From Emmonsiellopsis sp. PD_33 (taxonomy: Eukaryota; Ascomycota; Eurotiomycetes; Onygenales; Ajellomycetaceae): a DNA stretch of 60,058 nucleotides. The stretch spans positions 1 to 60,058 of the forward strand of contig JANTQF010000212.1 of the NCBI GenBank assembly GCA_032988165.1. Reading direction: 5' to 3'. Position 1 is the first letter of the stretch. Each line of letters begins with the position of its first letter. Positions 10,897 to 22,493 of the stretch are shown piece after piece. The notes under the pieces are model-generated. The model saw nothing but the letters and a program-made list of their open reading frames with translations, was not told the origin of the DNA and did no database searches. The position numbers and the translations under genes are program-made.

Positions 10897-12750
10897 ATGA
10901 CTTCAAATCATCCCAAAGCACCTTCGACAGAGCAATGCCTAGGGCGTTCAGAAGAAGTGCGGAATGTAAGTCAAGAAGCATATCCCGGTCAGTCAATATG
11001 GCAATCAATTGCCGCCGGGATCTCAGCGCATCCGCCTTGTTCAAATTGTAAACAATTCAACTAATTAGTGGCCGTTCTACTGTAGTTATTAAACGCTGTC
11101 CAAAACCGTCTTGTATCCTTCATCCAATCTGCAGATAACGATTGCTTCGGCTCTTCGGAAGCAGAAGGTGGCCCAACTCCCGGCTCGGCTCTAGTCCAAT
11201 ATGAAAAACCAGAAGACTTGCAAGCAACCCTCAAACTTGAACTACCTTCATCCGGCCAGGGCCAGCCGGGCCTCCTTCGAATCCTCGATCAAATACTACA
11301 TTACTCCGTCAACACATGGCACCAGGGGTTTCTGGACAAATTATATGCCTCAACGAATGCCCCCGGCGTCGCGGCCGAACTAATCCTCGCAACGCTGAAT
11401 ACAAACGTCCACGTATATCAAGTATCACCGGCCCTATCAGTCATTGAGAAATACACATCGAAGCGCCTAGCGTCGCTTTTCGGCCTGGATGGTCCCAGGG
11501 CCGGCGGGATATCAGTTCAGGGGGGCTCAGCATCAAACACCACGTCGATCGTCATTGCGCGCAATAATCTGTTCCCAAGTACCAAGACTGACGGCTACGG
11601 TAATCACAAGTTCGTCTTGTTCACGAGTGCGCATGGACACTATAGTATAGAAAAAGCTGCGCAGATGCTGGGCTTTGGCAGTAATGCCGTCTGGTCGGTC
11701 CCGGTAGATGCAAAGGGACGAATGATCCCCTCGTCCCTCGAGGAGCTTGTCATAAAGGCGAAGAATGAAGGACGGACACCCTTCTACGTCAACGCTACCG
11801 CTGGTACCACGGTCCTCGGCTCCTTCGACCCGTTTGAAGAAATATCGGGAATCTGCCGAAAATATAACCTCTGGCTCCATATCGATGGATCATGGGGCGG
11901 CTCGTTCGCGTTCTCCCGCCGGCAAAAGGCTAAACTTGCCGGATCCCAGCTAGCCGACAGTATCGCGATAAACCCGCACAAAATGCTTGGGGTACCGGTT
12001 ACCTGCTCGTTCCTGCTCGGAGCCGATATGACCAAATTCCATCGTGCGAATACGTTACCGGCAGGTTACCTATTTCACAACGAGGAGTCCGAGGATGTGG
12101 TGAACGGCAATGACACGACCAGGTCAAGCCTCGAGCCTGACTCGCCTGAAGTCTGGGACCTGGCGGATCTGACGCTGCAATGCGGTCGGCGCGCGGACTC
12201 ACTAAAATTGTTCCTCAGCTGGACATATTATGGAACAGAGGGGTATGAGCGGCAGATAGATTCTGCGTGCGACGTTGCAGCGTATCTGGCCACGACTATT
12301 TCTGAGTCTCCGAATCTGCTGCTAATTAGTGAGAACCCGCCCCCTTGCTTGCAGGTGTGCTTTTACTATGCACCCAACAAGCAACTCGTCATCCCACGCG
12401 GAAAAGAAGTTGCAGGGAAACAGCTAGATGAGAAAGAACGGGCAAAAAGGAATAGTAAAGTCACGGAAGAAGTAACGAAGACTCTCGTCAGTCGCGGGTT
12501 CATGATTGATTTTGCGCCGCCGGCGGAGGACGATAAGTCGGCTGGTGATGGGAAGTTTTTCAGGTGCGTGGTTAATGTGTTGACGAAGAAGGAAACGGTC
12601 CAGGCGTTGGTTGATGCGATTTTGGATATTGGGCCGGAAGTTGCAAAGCGGTGTGAGCGGGGAGCGATTGTGAACCCGTTCAGAGGGACCGCTCCGTTCC
12701 GCATGGGGAATCCGGCGGAGAGAGGGCATGGGCCTGTTGTGCATCACTAA
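10897..12750 (+). CDS. PLP-dependent group II decarboxylase (glutamate/cysteine-sulfinate decarboxylase-like)
   Basis: Two exons, 10897-10965 and 11086-12750, give 577 residues. Intron 1 has a GTAAGT donor and a TGTAG acceptor and keeps the frame. The fold-type I aminotransferase-like core shows the HIDGSWGGS segment (PLP-binding Asp) and the NPHK motif with the PLP lysine at K322. The early part (LDQILHYSVNTWHQGFLDKLYAS) is typical of GAD/CSAD/GADL1-type enzymes. It should release CO2 from an acidic amino acid such as glutamate, aspartate or cysteine sulfinate; the sequence alone does not fix the substrate. No calmodulin-binding tail is apparent. A TATATA-like motif sits about 60-70 bp upstream of the ATG (10829-10836). 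It is convergent with the RINT1-like gene. Confidence 0.88.
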
Positions 12751-13093
12751 GTGGATGTCTATCCCTGGTGTTGTTTGACGAACTTTTTCATATCGATTGG
12801 AATGAATGAACGAGCACCTATGGTGACGGATGTGGGATTCTAAATGTTGGATATTGGATACCTTTGGACATATTGGGATTAGAACAGAGTACGTGGCGGG
12901 GATTATATAAAGAGTACCTGATGGCAAGATATGGTTCAGAATTTCAGATCTAAGCAATGCTAGTACATGAGCTACATGTATCAATGCGCCCAGTAGTCCA
13001 ATAACTAGGCACCTAAACGCCGATAGAATAGGTACTGCCTTGCGCATCGTTGCCCCCTTGGTTCGCAATAACAGAATATTATATTGGAAAGCA
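12751..13093. other. Short convergent intergenic region
   Basis: These 343 bp separate the stops of two convergent genes. I see no gene or strong hairpin. Confidence 0.6.
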
Positions 13094-15798
13094 TCAGCTT
13101 CGTACTTCCACCCTTCGTTCCAACACGGCTCTAGCCTCCATCTCTGTCAGGGTGTCGATATTCAATTCAGCCAGGATAGCCCTGGCGCTTTCATTGCTCG
13201 CAAATACCCTCTTTTCCACTTCCCAAAGGGATGGGCTGGTGTCCACTCCTTCTCCCCCAGGCAAATCGCCACGGGTGGTTTCGGCTTTGATTTTCAAATT
13301 TAGCAACAGTAACCCGTCTTCAAGTTTCTGGATTATATTACTGGACTTGATGCTGTTCCCCATGGCGGTGTCAACCACCTTGCAAAGGTTGTCGACGTCG
13401 CATGCAAGTTGAGACGCACCGGTAGTGGAAAAGGTATTGCGCATTAGCACATTATCCCAAAGGTATGTTTGTATGGAGAGGAGGAGCTGGCGAATGATTC
13501 GCTGGAGTGGAGCTATCGCAAGAAGGCGACGAAGGAAAGCGATTTCGGTGGGGAGGGTTCTGAGAATTGGAGCTAGGTCGATAGACGAGGTTGCTGAGTG
13601 TCCGGCTGTGCTTGGGGGTGAAAGCGATGTCCAGGTGGATATGCGGGAGTACGGCCGGAGTGCCGATTGGGCACTTGATACAAGTGCGGATATAATAATC
13701 GATTCAGATCTCGTCTTTAATCGGCGATATGCTGATGCAGTTTCGTCGAAAAGGGCACCCTCGGCCAAATTTTTTCCGTTCTCGTTGCCATTGCTGGCCA
13801 CCGTCGATGATGTACGAGCAGCAACATCAGAAACGGTCATTGGTCCAGCCACCGGTCTTCCTGTGCGGCTGTTTTGCTTGACTCGATCCTGCAACTCTGA
13901 CCAGAGTTCTAAGAAAAACACATCGTCGCTCCAATCTTGCATTTTCCTTTCCAAATATTCCGCGCTGCCGTATATCCTACACAGTCGCTCCAGGCCTGCC
14001 ACACCGTCTAGGTTGGCTTGGCTACCCACGGCCGAGGAGCCCTGGACCGTGCGACCGATCGTGGAGGTCATGGCAAGGTATGCCTCAAGACCTGATCGCA
14101 GCCTTTCGTGGAATTGATCGAAAATAGTGATTTGTATGTCAATAAGGAACCGTAACTTCTGACTGAAAGAGGACAAAGGCCGATATCGCTCGGTAATAGT
14201 CTCAAGGAGGTCATTGACTCTAATCGCAGCCTTGGTTGGCTTCGTAGCTGAAGGCTCAACCCCATCATAATCTATTTCCCCGCTGTCAGGAGTATCGATA
14301 ATATCCTGGTAACGAGATAACGCGAAATCCTTTTCCACTTTCAGCCACTGAGTAAACCAGTCCTGCTTAACAAGGGCTTCCCATGTTAGCCCCTTCCACG
14401 TCTCTGGAGAGTATCGATCTTGCGAGTAATCCCATACATCCCGAATTTCAGTATCAAAATTCATTAACTCATGGATGAAGTGGCTTAGAAGTTGAGGATG
14501 CTCGGCAATTTTAGGGAGGATCGAGCTCATCTTTTGGCGCACCATGGGAAAAAGAGAGGTAATAAACGACGAAATAGCGTCGGCATATGCCCAACGAAGG
14601 TTCAAGCCAGCAATTTCAGCCCTCCTATCAAATATTGGCTGAAGATATTCAGCAAAAAAACCGCCATGTGTGTTGACGAGATCGATAACGTGGGATAGAA
14701 AATATTCAGGCTTAGATACGTCAGATTAGTGAGGAATAAACTAATATCGGGATAGGTATTCATACCTTGTCCAGCCGATTTGTCGCCCTATCACCGCTAA
14801 AGTGGTACTTGAATCGGAGTTCAAGGGGCCGGGCCATCACCTCCAAAGGAAGGAGAACAGGGGGATCCCACCGTGTGGACGTGGCGTTCAATGCCGGTGC
14901 GCCATCTTCAAGATCACTAGAATTGTCGGGTTAGAATACATGATGCAGAAAATCCGGTGTCAAATAAGGGTTCTCACGGTTCTTGTAGCTCCAACAGTAA
15001 TTCGACAGCGTCCGTCCATTCATTTATTAGTTTGTCAGAGAAATCGAGTTCTTTGCTGGGCCACTTCATCTTTTTAAGAACCTGTTCTAAGTTATCTTCG
15101 AATGCCTTAATCATTTGTTCCCGTATATTATTTGCTATGTTCATCGCGTAGTCGACAAGGTGAGGGGCAGCCCCCTCTGCTGCTGGCTGAGCATGCTTCA
15201 AGCCGGATGAAATGCTTCGGAGACGGGTATAGGGAGCAAGAGCCAGGCGATGGGAGGAAGAAAGCATTTTCAGAGCCTCTTTGCTATAGACTGAGTTAGT
15301 AAAATTGTCACCCTCAATTAGTGAGTTCTATACCAACCTATGGGTGTCTATCTCGCAAAGCACCCCCATGTATCCCTTAGCAACGTCCAATCTGCGAAGG
15401 CGTTCCATCTTGGCCTCAAACTCTTTAGCTGCTCGGTCAGTGGTATCAGACTGAGTAACGATCATAAGCCGTCTATCCAGGTCTTCCTGTTGTTTGTTGA
15501 ACGCCTCAGCCTGCTGCCGCACCCTCTCGCTATGCTCTCTCGACGCCTTGGTGGCATTGGTAAGGATACTTTTCGCTTCATGGAGCTTAGAGAATGTTAG
15601 CATGGGCGGTCTCAAGAATGATAGATGCTCGTAGCCCCGTACCTGTTTCCTTTGAAGCTCTTGCTGGTTCTGTAGATTTTGGAGAATAGAATCCAAGTTC
15701 CTTAAATCTTGGCCCGTTTGAATCATATCATTGAGGTAGTCCTCCACCCGCACAGCCTCCTGTAACTCATGCTGAGCCCGTCTGTTTGCCATTGCCAT
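13094..15798 (-). CDS. RINT1/TIP20-family ER-Golgi tethering protein
   Basis: Four minus-strand exons, 15798-15338, 15283-14978, 14916-14766 and 14710-13094, join in phase to 844 residues, the expected size for the RINT-1/TIP-1 family. Introns are 54, 61 and 55 bp with CTAAC-like branches. The first approximately 130 residues are predicted coiled coil (VRVEDYLNDMIQTGQDLRNLDS and heptads after). The middle contains the family-typical KYHFSGDRATNRLDKPEYFLSHV continuity across exons 3-4. The C-terminal helical bundle ends ARAVLERRVEVRS. Family knowledge: these proteins belong to the Dsl1/NRZ tether that captures Golgi-derived COPI vesicles at the ER, and RINT1 also has DNA-damage roles in animals. 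The start is the first of two close ATGs (MAMANRR). It is divergent from DNA ligase I with only 239 bp between the ATGs. Confidence 0.9.
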
Positions 15799-16037
15799 GG
15801 CACTGTATAGCAGCGAACGTGGACGGTTGGATGGTGGGCGGATATCAGCCTGATTGTAATGCGGAGAGAAACAATGAAGTTGGCGCAAGCTCCAAGTGGC
15901 AGAAAGCGGAAGGACGCTTGGACCACCTGGGGATCTCCACGTGCCTGATTTCAGCCTCCAAACCTTTCCAGCTTCACCTTCACAAATTCTTGCCGTCCGC
16001 ATCGACGTTTCTTTCGGGAGGAAAATGGAGCGTCAAT
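15799..16037. promoter_or_regulatory. Short divergent promoter between RINT1-like and DNA ligase genes
   Basis: Two housekeeping genes start back to back with 239 bp between their ATGs, so both promoters and leaders must fit here or extend into the other gene. On the plus strand the frame of the ligase stays open through the whole stretch (see findings). Confidence 0.6.
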
Positions 16038-18581
16038 ATGCCTAGCCCGGCAAAAAAGCGCAAGAAGAATGACGCAGAACCCCCTTCGCAACGGTATCGA
16101 GGAATTGATTCGTTTTTCAAGAGCCGTAACGCGACACCATCAGCCGCCACCCCCACAGAACCAGGTGGTACTCTGTTAACAGATGAAGAACTCGCTCGGA
16201 AATTGCAGGCCAAATGGGATGGAGAAGCCAAAGTCAATGCTCAAAATTATTCTGGACGTGCCTCTAGCCTGGGTTCCCCTTTAGAAGCTGCGGAAACAGA
16301 GGGTGGTGATCCTGCACCTGAGCAAAAACTACAGAACGAGGGAGTGCCCCTTACCGAAACTTTGAGTCAAAATGGCCCAAAGAGTGTGCTATCGTTGCAG
16401 GCATCTTCGACTGCCGAAGACGCCCTATCGTGGTCGATTCCGTTTGACCAAAGCTCGCTCACTTTTGACCCGGCACTGTACGTTGATCAGCTGCGAAAGC
16501 ACTGGAAGTCTGAAGGGGGTCACGCATCCTACGCGATTCTGACTAGAGCCTTTGTCCTTGTCAGCAGTACTCAGAGTCGCATAAGGATTGTTGATACGCT
16601 AGTCAATTTTCTGAGGACGATTATCGAATCCGATCCGGACAGCCTCCTTCCCGCAGTTTGGTTGGCAACGAACGCGATTGCACCGCCTTACGTACCCTTA
16701 GAGCTGGGTTTAGGCGGTTCTGCTATATCCAAAGCTTTGAAAGCAGCCTACGGATTGAATAACCAAGGGTTGAAAACTCTATACGACAAACACGGTGATG
16801 CCGGAGATGTTGCTTTCGAAGCCAAGAAAAGGCAAACGTTTACACTGAGAAAACCGAGACCGCTATCAATAGTCGGAGTCTATGGATCTTTACTGAAAAT
16901 CTCGAAAAGCAAGGGGGCAGGCAGCCAGGAATTAAAGCAACGAATCGTCGAAAAGCTTCTTCAGGATGCAAGAGGGGCCGAAGAAAGCAGATATATTGTG
17001 CGCACACTCGTGCAACACCTTCGCATCGGAGCGGTCAAGACCACTATGCTTATTGCCTTAGCCAGGGCGTTTCTTTATTCTAAACCCTCTACTGGAGATT
17101 TCCGTGTGTACAGCCGCGCAGAGCTCTCAAAGCTCAAGAAGGAGGAACTTGCAAACATCTACACGAAAGCGGAAGAGATCGTCAAAGCTTCATACGCTCG
17201 GCATCCCAACTATGACGATCTAATACCTTGTATTTTGGAAATCGGAATTTCGGAAGAACTTCTCGTGAGGTGTGGCCTTACACTTCATGTTCCATTGCGT
17301 CCGATGCTAGGCAGCATTACGAGAGATCTGGCACAGATGCTCACCAAGCTCCAGGGGAGGGCTTTTACCTGCGAGTACAAGTACGATGGACAACGTGCAC
17401 AGGTGCACTGTGATTCTTCAGGAAAGGTTTCCATATTTTCCAGGCATCTGGAGCTCATGACCGACAAATACCCAGATTTGGTTAATCTTATTCCACATAT
17501 TCGGGGTGAGGGGGTCTCCAGTTTTATCATGGAAGGAGAAGTCGTCGCGGTGAACCAGGAATCTGGGGAGCTACTAAACTTCCAGACTCTTACAAACCGT
17601 GCAAAGAAGAATGTCGAAATAGGCAGCATTAAAATCAGGGTATGCCTATTCGCATTTGATCTCATGTATCTAAACGGTCAACCGTTGCTGGATAGGCCAT
17701 TTCGCGAGAGGCGGGAGCTTCTTCGGGGTTTATTCGTTGAGGTTCCGAATCGTTTCACCTGGGTGAAGCACCTTGATGCAACTTCATCAGACTCGGATAA
17801 CGTCCTGAGCTTTTTTAAGGAGGCTACGGATGCCAAATGTGAAGGGCTTATGGTTAAGTTACTTGACGATATCGTTGAGCCTGGCGCGCCGGACGAGGAG
17901 ACTGTTCTGCGACCGGAACCCACCACCGACCTGCCACCAACGTCGAAACCCATTGAATCTAACGGGAGCGCCAAAAATAGAAGTCGTCGCTCTCTGCTCT
18001 CTACCTACGAACCGGATAAAAGGCTTGAATCATGGCTCAAAGTGAAGAAGGACTACAATGCTGCGTCTGACACTTTGGACTTGATTCCAATCGCTGCTTG
18101 GCATGGACAAGGCAGAAAGGCAAAATGGTGGTCTCCCATTCTGCTTGCTGTTCGGAATCCCGAAACTGGCTTGCTTGAAGCGGTTACCAAGTGCATATCT
18201 GGTTTCACAGACAAGTTCTATCAAGCAAACAAGGACAAATATGCAGAGGGAAGCGATAATATCATTCCACGGCCGAGCTATGTGGAATATGGAAGTGAGC
18301 CGGAAGTGTGGTTTGAGCCACAGGAGGTCTGGGAAGTGGCATTCGCTGATATCACTCTCAGTCCTACCTATACTGCAGCAATTGGGCTGGTTAGCGAGGA
18401 ACGCGGACTAAGCCTTCGGTTCCCGAGATTCCTAAGGGTCCGCGATGATAAGAGCATTGAAGATGCAAGCACGTCTCAGTTTCTTGCAAATCTATGGAGG
18501 AAACAAACCGAACGGCTTCAAGCAGATGAGACCAAAAAAGCTCGGTTTGAGGATGAGTTTCTTGGGTTGGAGGATGATTGA
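16038..18581 (+). CDS. CDC9: ATP-dependent DNA ligase I (Cdc9/LIG1)
   Basis: A single exon of 847 residues. It seals nicks in Okazaki fragments and repair patches. The N-terminus has a basic nuclear-targeting stretch (PAKKRKKND, about residues 4-12) and a PIP-like element, GIDSFFKS (about 23-30), for PCNA. The helical DNA-binding domain spans about 150-380. The adenylation domain carries motif I EYKYDGQR with the AMP-accepting lysine K448, motif III FIMEGEVVA (about 497-505), motif IV EGLMVKLL (from E602) and motif V SWLKVKKDY (from S665). The OB domain follows, with the late ITLSPTY element. About 55 residues separate motifs IV and V, longer than in animal LIG1. The ATG at 16038 is chosen because the nuclear/PCNA signals begin here, but the frame is open upstream with a presequence-like composition. 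Confidence 0.96.
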   Translation: MPSPAKKRKKNDAEPPSQRYRGIDSFFKSRNATPSAATPTEPGGTLLTDEELARKLQAKWDGEAKVNAQNYSGRASSLGSPLEAAETEGGDPAPEQKLQNEGVPLTETLSQNGPKSVLSLQASSTAEDALSWSIPFDQSSLTFDPALYVDQLRKHWKSEGGHASYAILTRAFVLVSSTQSRIRIVDTLVNFLRTIIESDPDSLLPAVWLATNAIAPPYVPLELGLGGSAISKALKAAYGLNNQGLKTLYDKHGDAGDVAFEAKKRQTFTLRKPRPLSIVGVYGSLLKISKSKGAGSQELKQRIVEKLLQDARGAEESRYIVRTLVQHLRIGAVKTTMLIALARAFLYSKPSTGDFRVYSRAELSKLKKEELANIYTKAEEIVKASYARHPNYDDLIPCILEIGISEELLVRCGLTLHVPLRPMLGSITRDLAQMLTKLQGRAFTCEYKYDGQRAQVHCDSSGKVSIFSRHLELMTDKYPDLVNLIPHIRGEGVSSFIMEGEVVAVNQESGELLNFQTLTNRAKKNVEIGSIKIRVCLFAFDLMYLNGQPLLDRPFRERRELLRGLFVEVPNRFTWVKHLDATSSDSDNVLSFFKEATDAKCEGLMVKLLDDIVEPGAPDEETVLRPEPTTDLPPTSKPIESNGSAKNRSRRSLLSTYEPDKRLESWLKVKKDYNAASDTLDLIPIAAWHGQGRKAKWWSPILLAVRNPETGLLEAVTKCISGFTDKFYQANKDKYAEGSDNIIPRPSYVEYGSEPEVWFEPQEVWEVAFADITLSPTYTAAIGLVSEERGLSLRFPRFLRVRDDKSIEDASTSQFLANLWRKQTERLQADETKKARFEDEFLGLEDD

Positions 18582-19183
18582 GGGCCATTGATTATAGACA
18601 TTTGTATACTATTCCCACTATACAATGCAGGAACAGTGTGCCAGTCTTGGACACCTATTTTGCGCAATTGGAATAAAATATTTCATGCATGCGATTCAAC
18701 ACGGCTATTCAGGATTACTAATACTAGGGCCTCTACCCCACAGATCTATGGTTGGGGATACACTTTCGAAATCCATGGTTGAAGTCGTCAGTGTATTGAA
18801 ACGTCCCGATCTATCCACATTTTCTGTTGTTCTCCAACTCGTCAATCGCTTGGCGAAATCCAAGATCAATGCGTCATATCAGAATGAAACGCACCAATAT
18901 CATTCCTGCTCGCCTGCATTTGGTATCTCGGCACAGCACAGCTCCCCGGTTTTAATATGAAAACAAGGGCATTGGTTTGAATACACCATCCCAAAACAAA
19001 AATTACCAAGGGCGATGTGCAGAATGGTTGGCTTATTCATTGGCTTAATGATTCAACTGTGACGACAGTGTACTCGCCTCCCGAAGCGACATAACAAGCG
19101 CCTCTCCCTCTTTCAAACGCCTATTTCCCCTTATCGTCCACTATTCCAACATCGATAAGAGACCATTATCAGAATCGATCAAA
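18582..19183. other. Intergenic region with DJ-1-family gene promoter
   Basis: About 600 bp with no recognisable gene. A CCCCTTA element (STRE-like CCCCT) lies about 55 bp upstream of the DJ-1-family ATG. This is compatible with stress control but is a short, common motif. Confidence 0.5.
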
Positions 19184-19915
19184 ATGCATGACCTTCCACG
19201 AAAAGCTTTGATTGCTGTTACCAGCGCCCATCCTCCGTTCTACATGGATGGGAAAAAGACAGGCCTTTTCTACTCAGAGGGCCTCCATCCGTACGAGGAG
19301 CTTTCCAAAGCAGGCTTCGAAGTCGATATCGCCTCTGAGACAGGCACGTTTGGCTGGGACGAACATTCTCTTGAGAAGCATTACCTGTCCCCCGAGGATG
19401 AACAAATCCTCAACAGCCCGGATTACCCGTTCAACCACAAGATGAACAAGGAGTTGTTCAGAGCCGGCGACTTATCTGCACACGAGTACGGGCTCGTCTT
19501 TGCTGCCGGAGGCCATGGGTCCATGTACGACTTCCCACACGCTCGCCATCTGCAAGCCATAGCCGAAGACGTCTACAATCGCGGTGGAGTTATTGGTGCG
19601 GTGTGTCACGGTCCTGCCCTTCTCGCTGGCCTTCACGCACAGGATGGCCAGCCTCTGATGAAGGGTAAAGAGATGACCGGCTTCACGACAAAGGGCGAGG
19701 TCGAACTCAAGGTCATTGACAAGATTAGAGACGACCATGTTAAAACCGTGGAGGAACTGGCCAACACTGTCGACGCTCACTACCTGCCACCCGCCCATAA
19801 TTTCGACGACTTTTGCCACATCGACTCGAGGATTGTGACGGGCGCAAATCCGCAGAGCGCAACAAGCACGATCAAGAATGCCATAAAAGTGTTTGAAGGT
19901 ATCGGTGAGATGTAA
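19184..19915 (+). CDS. DJ-1/PfpI superfamily protein, Hsp31-type glyoxalase III
   Basis: A single exon of 243 residues, standard length for Hsp31-like proteins. The triad elements are visible: E32 in GLFYSEGLHPYEE, the nucleophile elbow AVCHGPALL with C141-H142, and a late acidic/His region (HYLPPAHNFDDF). The conserved GGHGSMYDFP oxyanion segment precedes the elbow. Family knowledge: Hsp31-like enzymes convert methylglyoxal to lactate without glutathione and protect against carbonyl stress; chaperone or deglycase activity is also reported for relatives. Activity here is inferred from intact residues. No targeting signal is seen, so it is probably cytosolic. The start (MHDLPRKALIAVTSAHPPFY) fits the family N-terminus. 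Confidence 0.93.
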   Translation: MHDLPRKALIAVTSAHPPFYMDGKKTGLFYSEGLHPYEELSKAGFEVDIASETGTFGWDEHSLEKHYLSPEDEQILNSPDYPFNHKMNKELFRAGDLSAHEYGLVFAAGGHGSMYDFPHARHLQAIAEDVYNRGGVIGAVCHGPALLAGLHAQDGQPLMKGKEMTGFTTKGEVELKVIDKIRDDHVKTVEELANTVDAHYLPPAHNFDDFCHIDSRIVTGANPQSATSTIKNAIKVFEGIGEM

Positions 19916-20783
19916 TCATATGGTTATAACTGCAAAAGGTCAAAAGCATTTACGAGGCATTGAGGGTTTTCATTAATCCATCCTAATTTGAGCGATGTTG
20001 CAACCACAAAAGCAAACCAGTCAAGGTCTTTATTTCTTTTGGCCGTCATTCTTGGATATGTATGTTACCAATGGCTCGTTTCTTTTCTGCCACTTAACAA
20101 GATAGGGACCAATATCTAAGTGGCTCACGATGCCAAATTGGCCAAGAACAATTCCACTTCTCTCCCAAGAATAAAAAATACGTGCTCGCCTTAGAAAACA
20201 ACTAATTGACCAACTTTCACGACTGACAAGCACACCCCAGCGTCTGACGACAGGTAACTGCTCGGAATGATTGCCCGGAGCTGGAGTGCACATTCTCTAG
20301 CGCATGGAGAGATCTCAAATATAGGACACCGTTGAGACCGCCAATTGATATGATGGTTCGTTCAGCATCAGTTCTTGTCAGATTCGCCCACTGGTATCCT
20401 TGGAGAGACACAATTCTGAAATCAATTGCACCCCATATCTCCTATGGCCGGAGAGGGGAGTAACCTTGCATCCTAAATAAGACCCCAAAACCAATTTACC
20501 TTGTTAGCAATATAGGTGGTCACCCGAGCAAGTGGGTTGGAGCGTTTGCTCTTAGGAAGTTGGGTATTCCATTCTCGTCTTTGGCCACTGTATATAGGGC
20601 ATGATACTCATTTCCTTTGTGCCATGTCATCCATTCAAACTGACCAAATTTCGGCGATATATCTATAAACCGCCTCAAAAAACACCTGGTTCCCCCCTTG
20701 ATATCTGAAACAGATATTAAAATGTGCCATTACATCCAAAGACAATCCATTAATTACCAAGGAAATTGCTTGCGCCTATCTCT
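19916..20783. other. Convergent intergenic region
   Basis: About 870 bp between convergent genes. Short open frames on both strands have no family resemblance. I see no RNA gene. Confidence 0.6.
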
Positions 20784-22493
20784 TTATGTATTTTCATTTT
20801 CATCCGGAATCATAACCACGGACTCCTTCCCAGATTCCAAATCCACCACCCCCTCCGTCCCCTTATCACCACCCTGCCCTACACACTTGCTCACAAATCT
20901 ATCCCCCGCCAACGTACTCGCATCCGAAACCGTCTGAGCATCCCTCATCCCCTCATCCCCACCACCCCTATTACTACATCCATCCCCTAACCGTTTCGCC
21001 CAAAACTCCAACTTCTCCGCCACCAGCTCCCACCCACTAAACCTAGGAAGACTCAATCTATAAAGCGGAACTCTGCTAACAATCGAGGATGCACGGCGGT
21101 CAGTAGTACCCACATCCTCGCTTGTGTGGTCTTTGCTTTTATTTCCACTTGCGCTGCTATAGAAGGGGCCGAAGGCGCGAGGGAGGATTTTCGCTAGGGG
21201 GGCCTTGTAGGTCGGCATGCAGGCGCAGATGATGGCAATGTTTGTTTCGGTTACGGTCCACATTGAAGAGTTTGTGGCGGACCCTGTTCTTTTTTTTAGT
21301 TGGGGGTTTTGGGTAGGGGGCAGACGGGTTATTTGGGGGGGGGGGATAGGTGCGACAAAGGCGGGTAGTAGGCCTACATATGATATCTGGGTTCGTGGCT
21401 GCTAGGTCCAATGTAAGTGCCCTAAGCACGCTTGTGATACAGACGCTGGAAGAAGATCCGTTAGCTGTGAAAAATTTATATTCTAGCGTCTCGTCTCATT
21501 TGATAGTAGGGAATATAGGTGGTATAGCTTACAAGATCCCAAGAGCAAAAATTGTCATCAGACCAATCTTAGCCCTCTGTGGCAGTCTAAGGGATTTAAT
21601 AACGGGCATTGGCAAGATTAGAATAGCCAGATCACTGCTTATACTGAACGCTGCGTTCGAATACCAGCTGATGGCAAGATTGATGCAGGTCCCAGGAACA
21701 TTCCTGTTCCACGCACGACGTATCGGCGTACATTGAAAAATCGTAGCCACTGATGAGCCGACCGTGTAGGCAAGAACGATATAAACGATGGCCCAGCAGA
21801 CTTGTCGGAAGCGTTTGTCGACGAATATGCGGAGGTAGAGGAAGAGCATTGATATTTTTGAGAGTGCAATTGTCACTTTGTATATGACTTGGGCGGCGAC
21901 GAAGAGCTGCGTCATTGTCATTAGCAGATGAGAATGCGAGATGTCGTATTTCCCGTATGTCGGTGAAACATGCACCACTTTACGACATTTATGCGTCTCT
22001 CGTCCTGATCCCCTTCTCTGAGATAACGAGTTCTTTATACTTGTACGTACCTTCAAAGATTTCATAATAAGAACAGGGTCCACATCATGAGTATGTTTCC
22101 CAAACGACCATTCGCAAACTATGTCCCTGTCAGCTTTTCATCTCAAAGAGGAAGAGTAGCAAAGCTAGAGTTCACGGCTCATACCAACAATCATCATCGC
22201 AGAAAGTATGATTGAGAAGATCTAGAAAGAGCAGACATTCAGTTAGAATTAGAGGCCTCTATTATGTAGAAATATAGATATCCCTCAATCCCTTGTCGAG
22301 AGGAAGTTCACCCCAAACAACTTACACATGATAATATAATAGTCCAGTCATCTCGTCCCAATCTCCTCGTAAAATGCAATCTGCTTGCTATCCGCAACCC
22401 GACAGATATTGGAGTAACAACTGTGAAAATGATCGAGGGGTACATTAATCGCCCAGATATATCCGGTATCGGCTCTCCTGGTCCTGGCTCCAT
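20784..22493 (-). CDS. Rhodopsin-domain (SAT4/Pth11-like) seven-helix membrane protein
   Basis: Six minus-strand exons, 22493-22326, 22221-22185, 22118-22051, 21906-21533, 21445-21378 and 21283-20784, join in phase to about 404 residues. The fungal rhodopsin-domain signature is clear: helix 2 then GRDDWTIILS, the loop segment VCEWSFGKHTHDV, the KVTIALSKISMLFLYLRIF helix, FQCTPIRRAWN, ISSDLAILILPMPVIKSLRLP with the typical basic loop, and the last helix VTETNIAIICACMPT. The cytosolic tail (about 130 residues) is Ser/Gly-rich and polar. Family knowledge: such proteins include Pth11, a surface-sensing receptor of plant-infecting fungi, but most are uncharacterised. There is no N-terminal CFEM domain here. 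The start of exon 4 is the least certain boundary, because an earlier acceptor could add a few residues. Confidence 0.85.
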
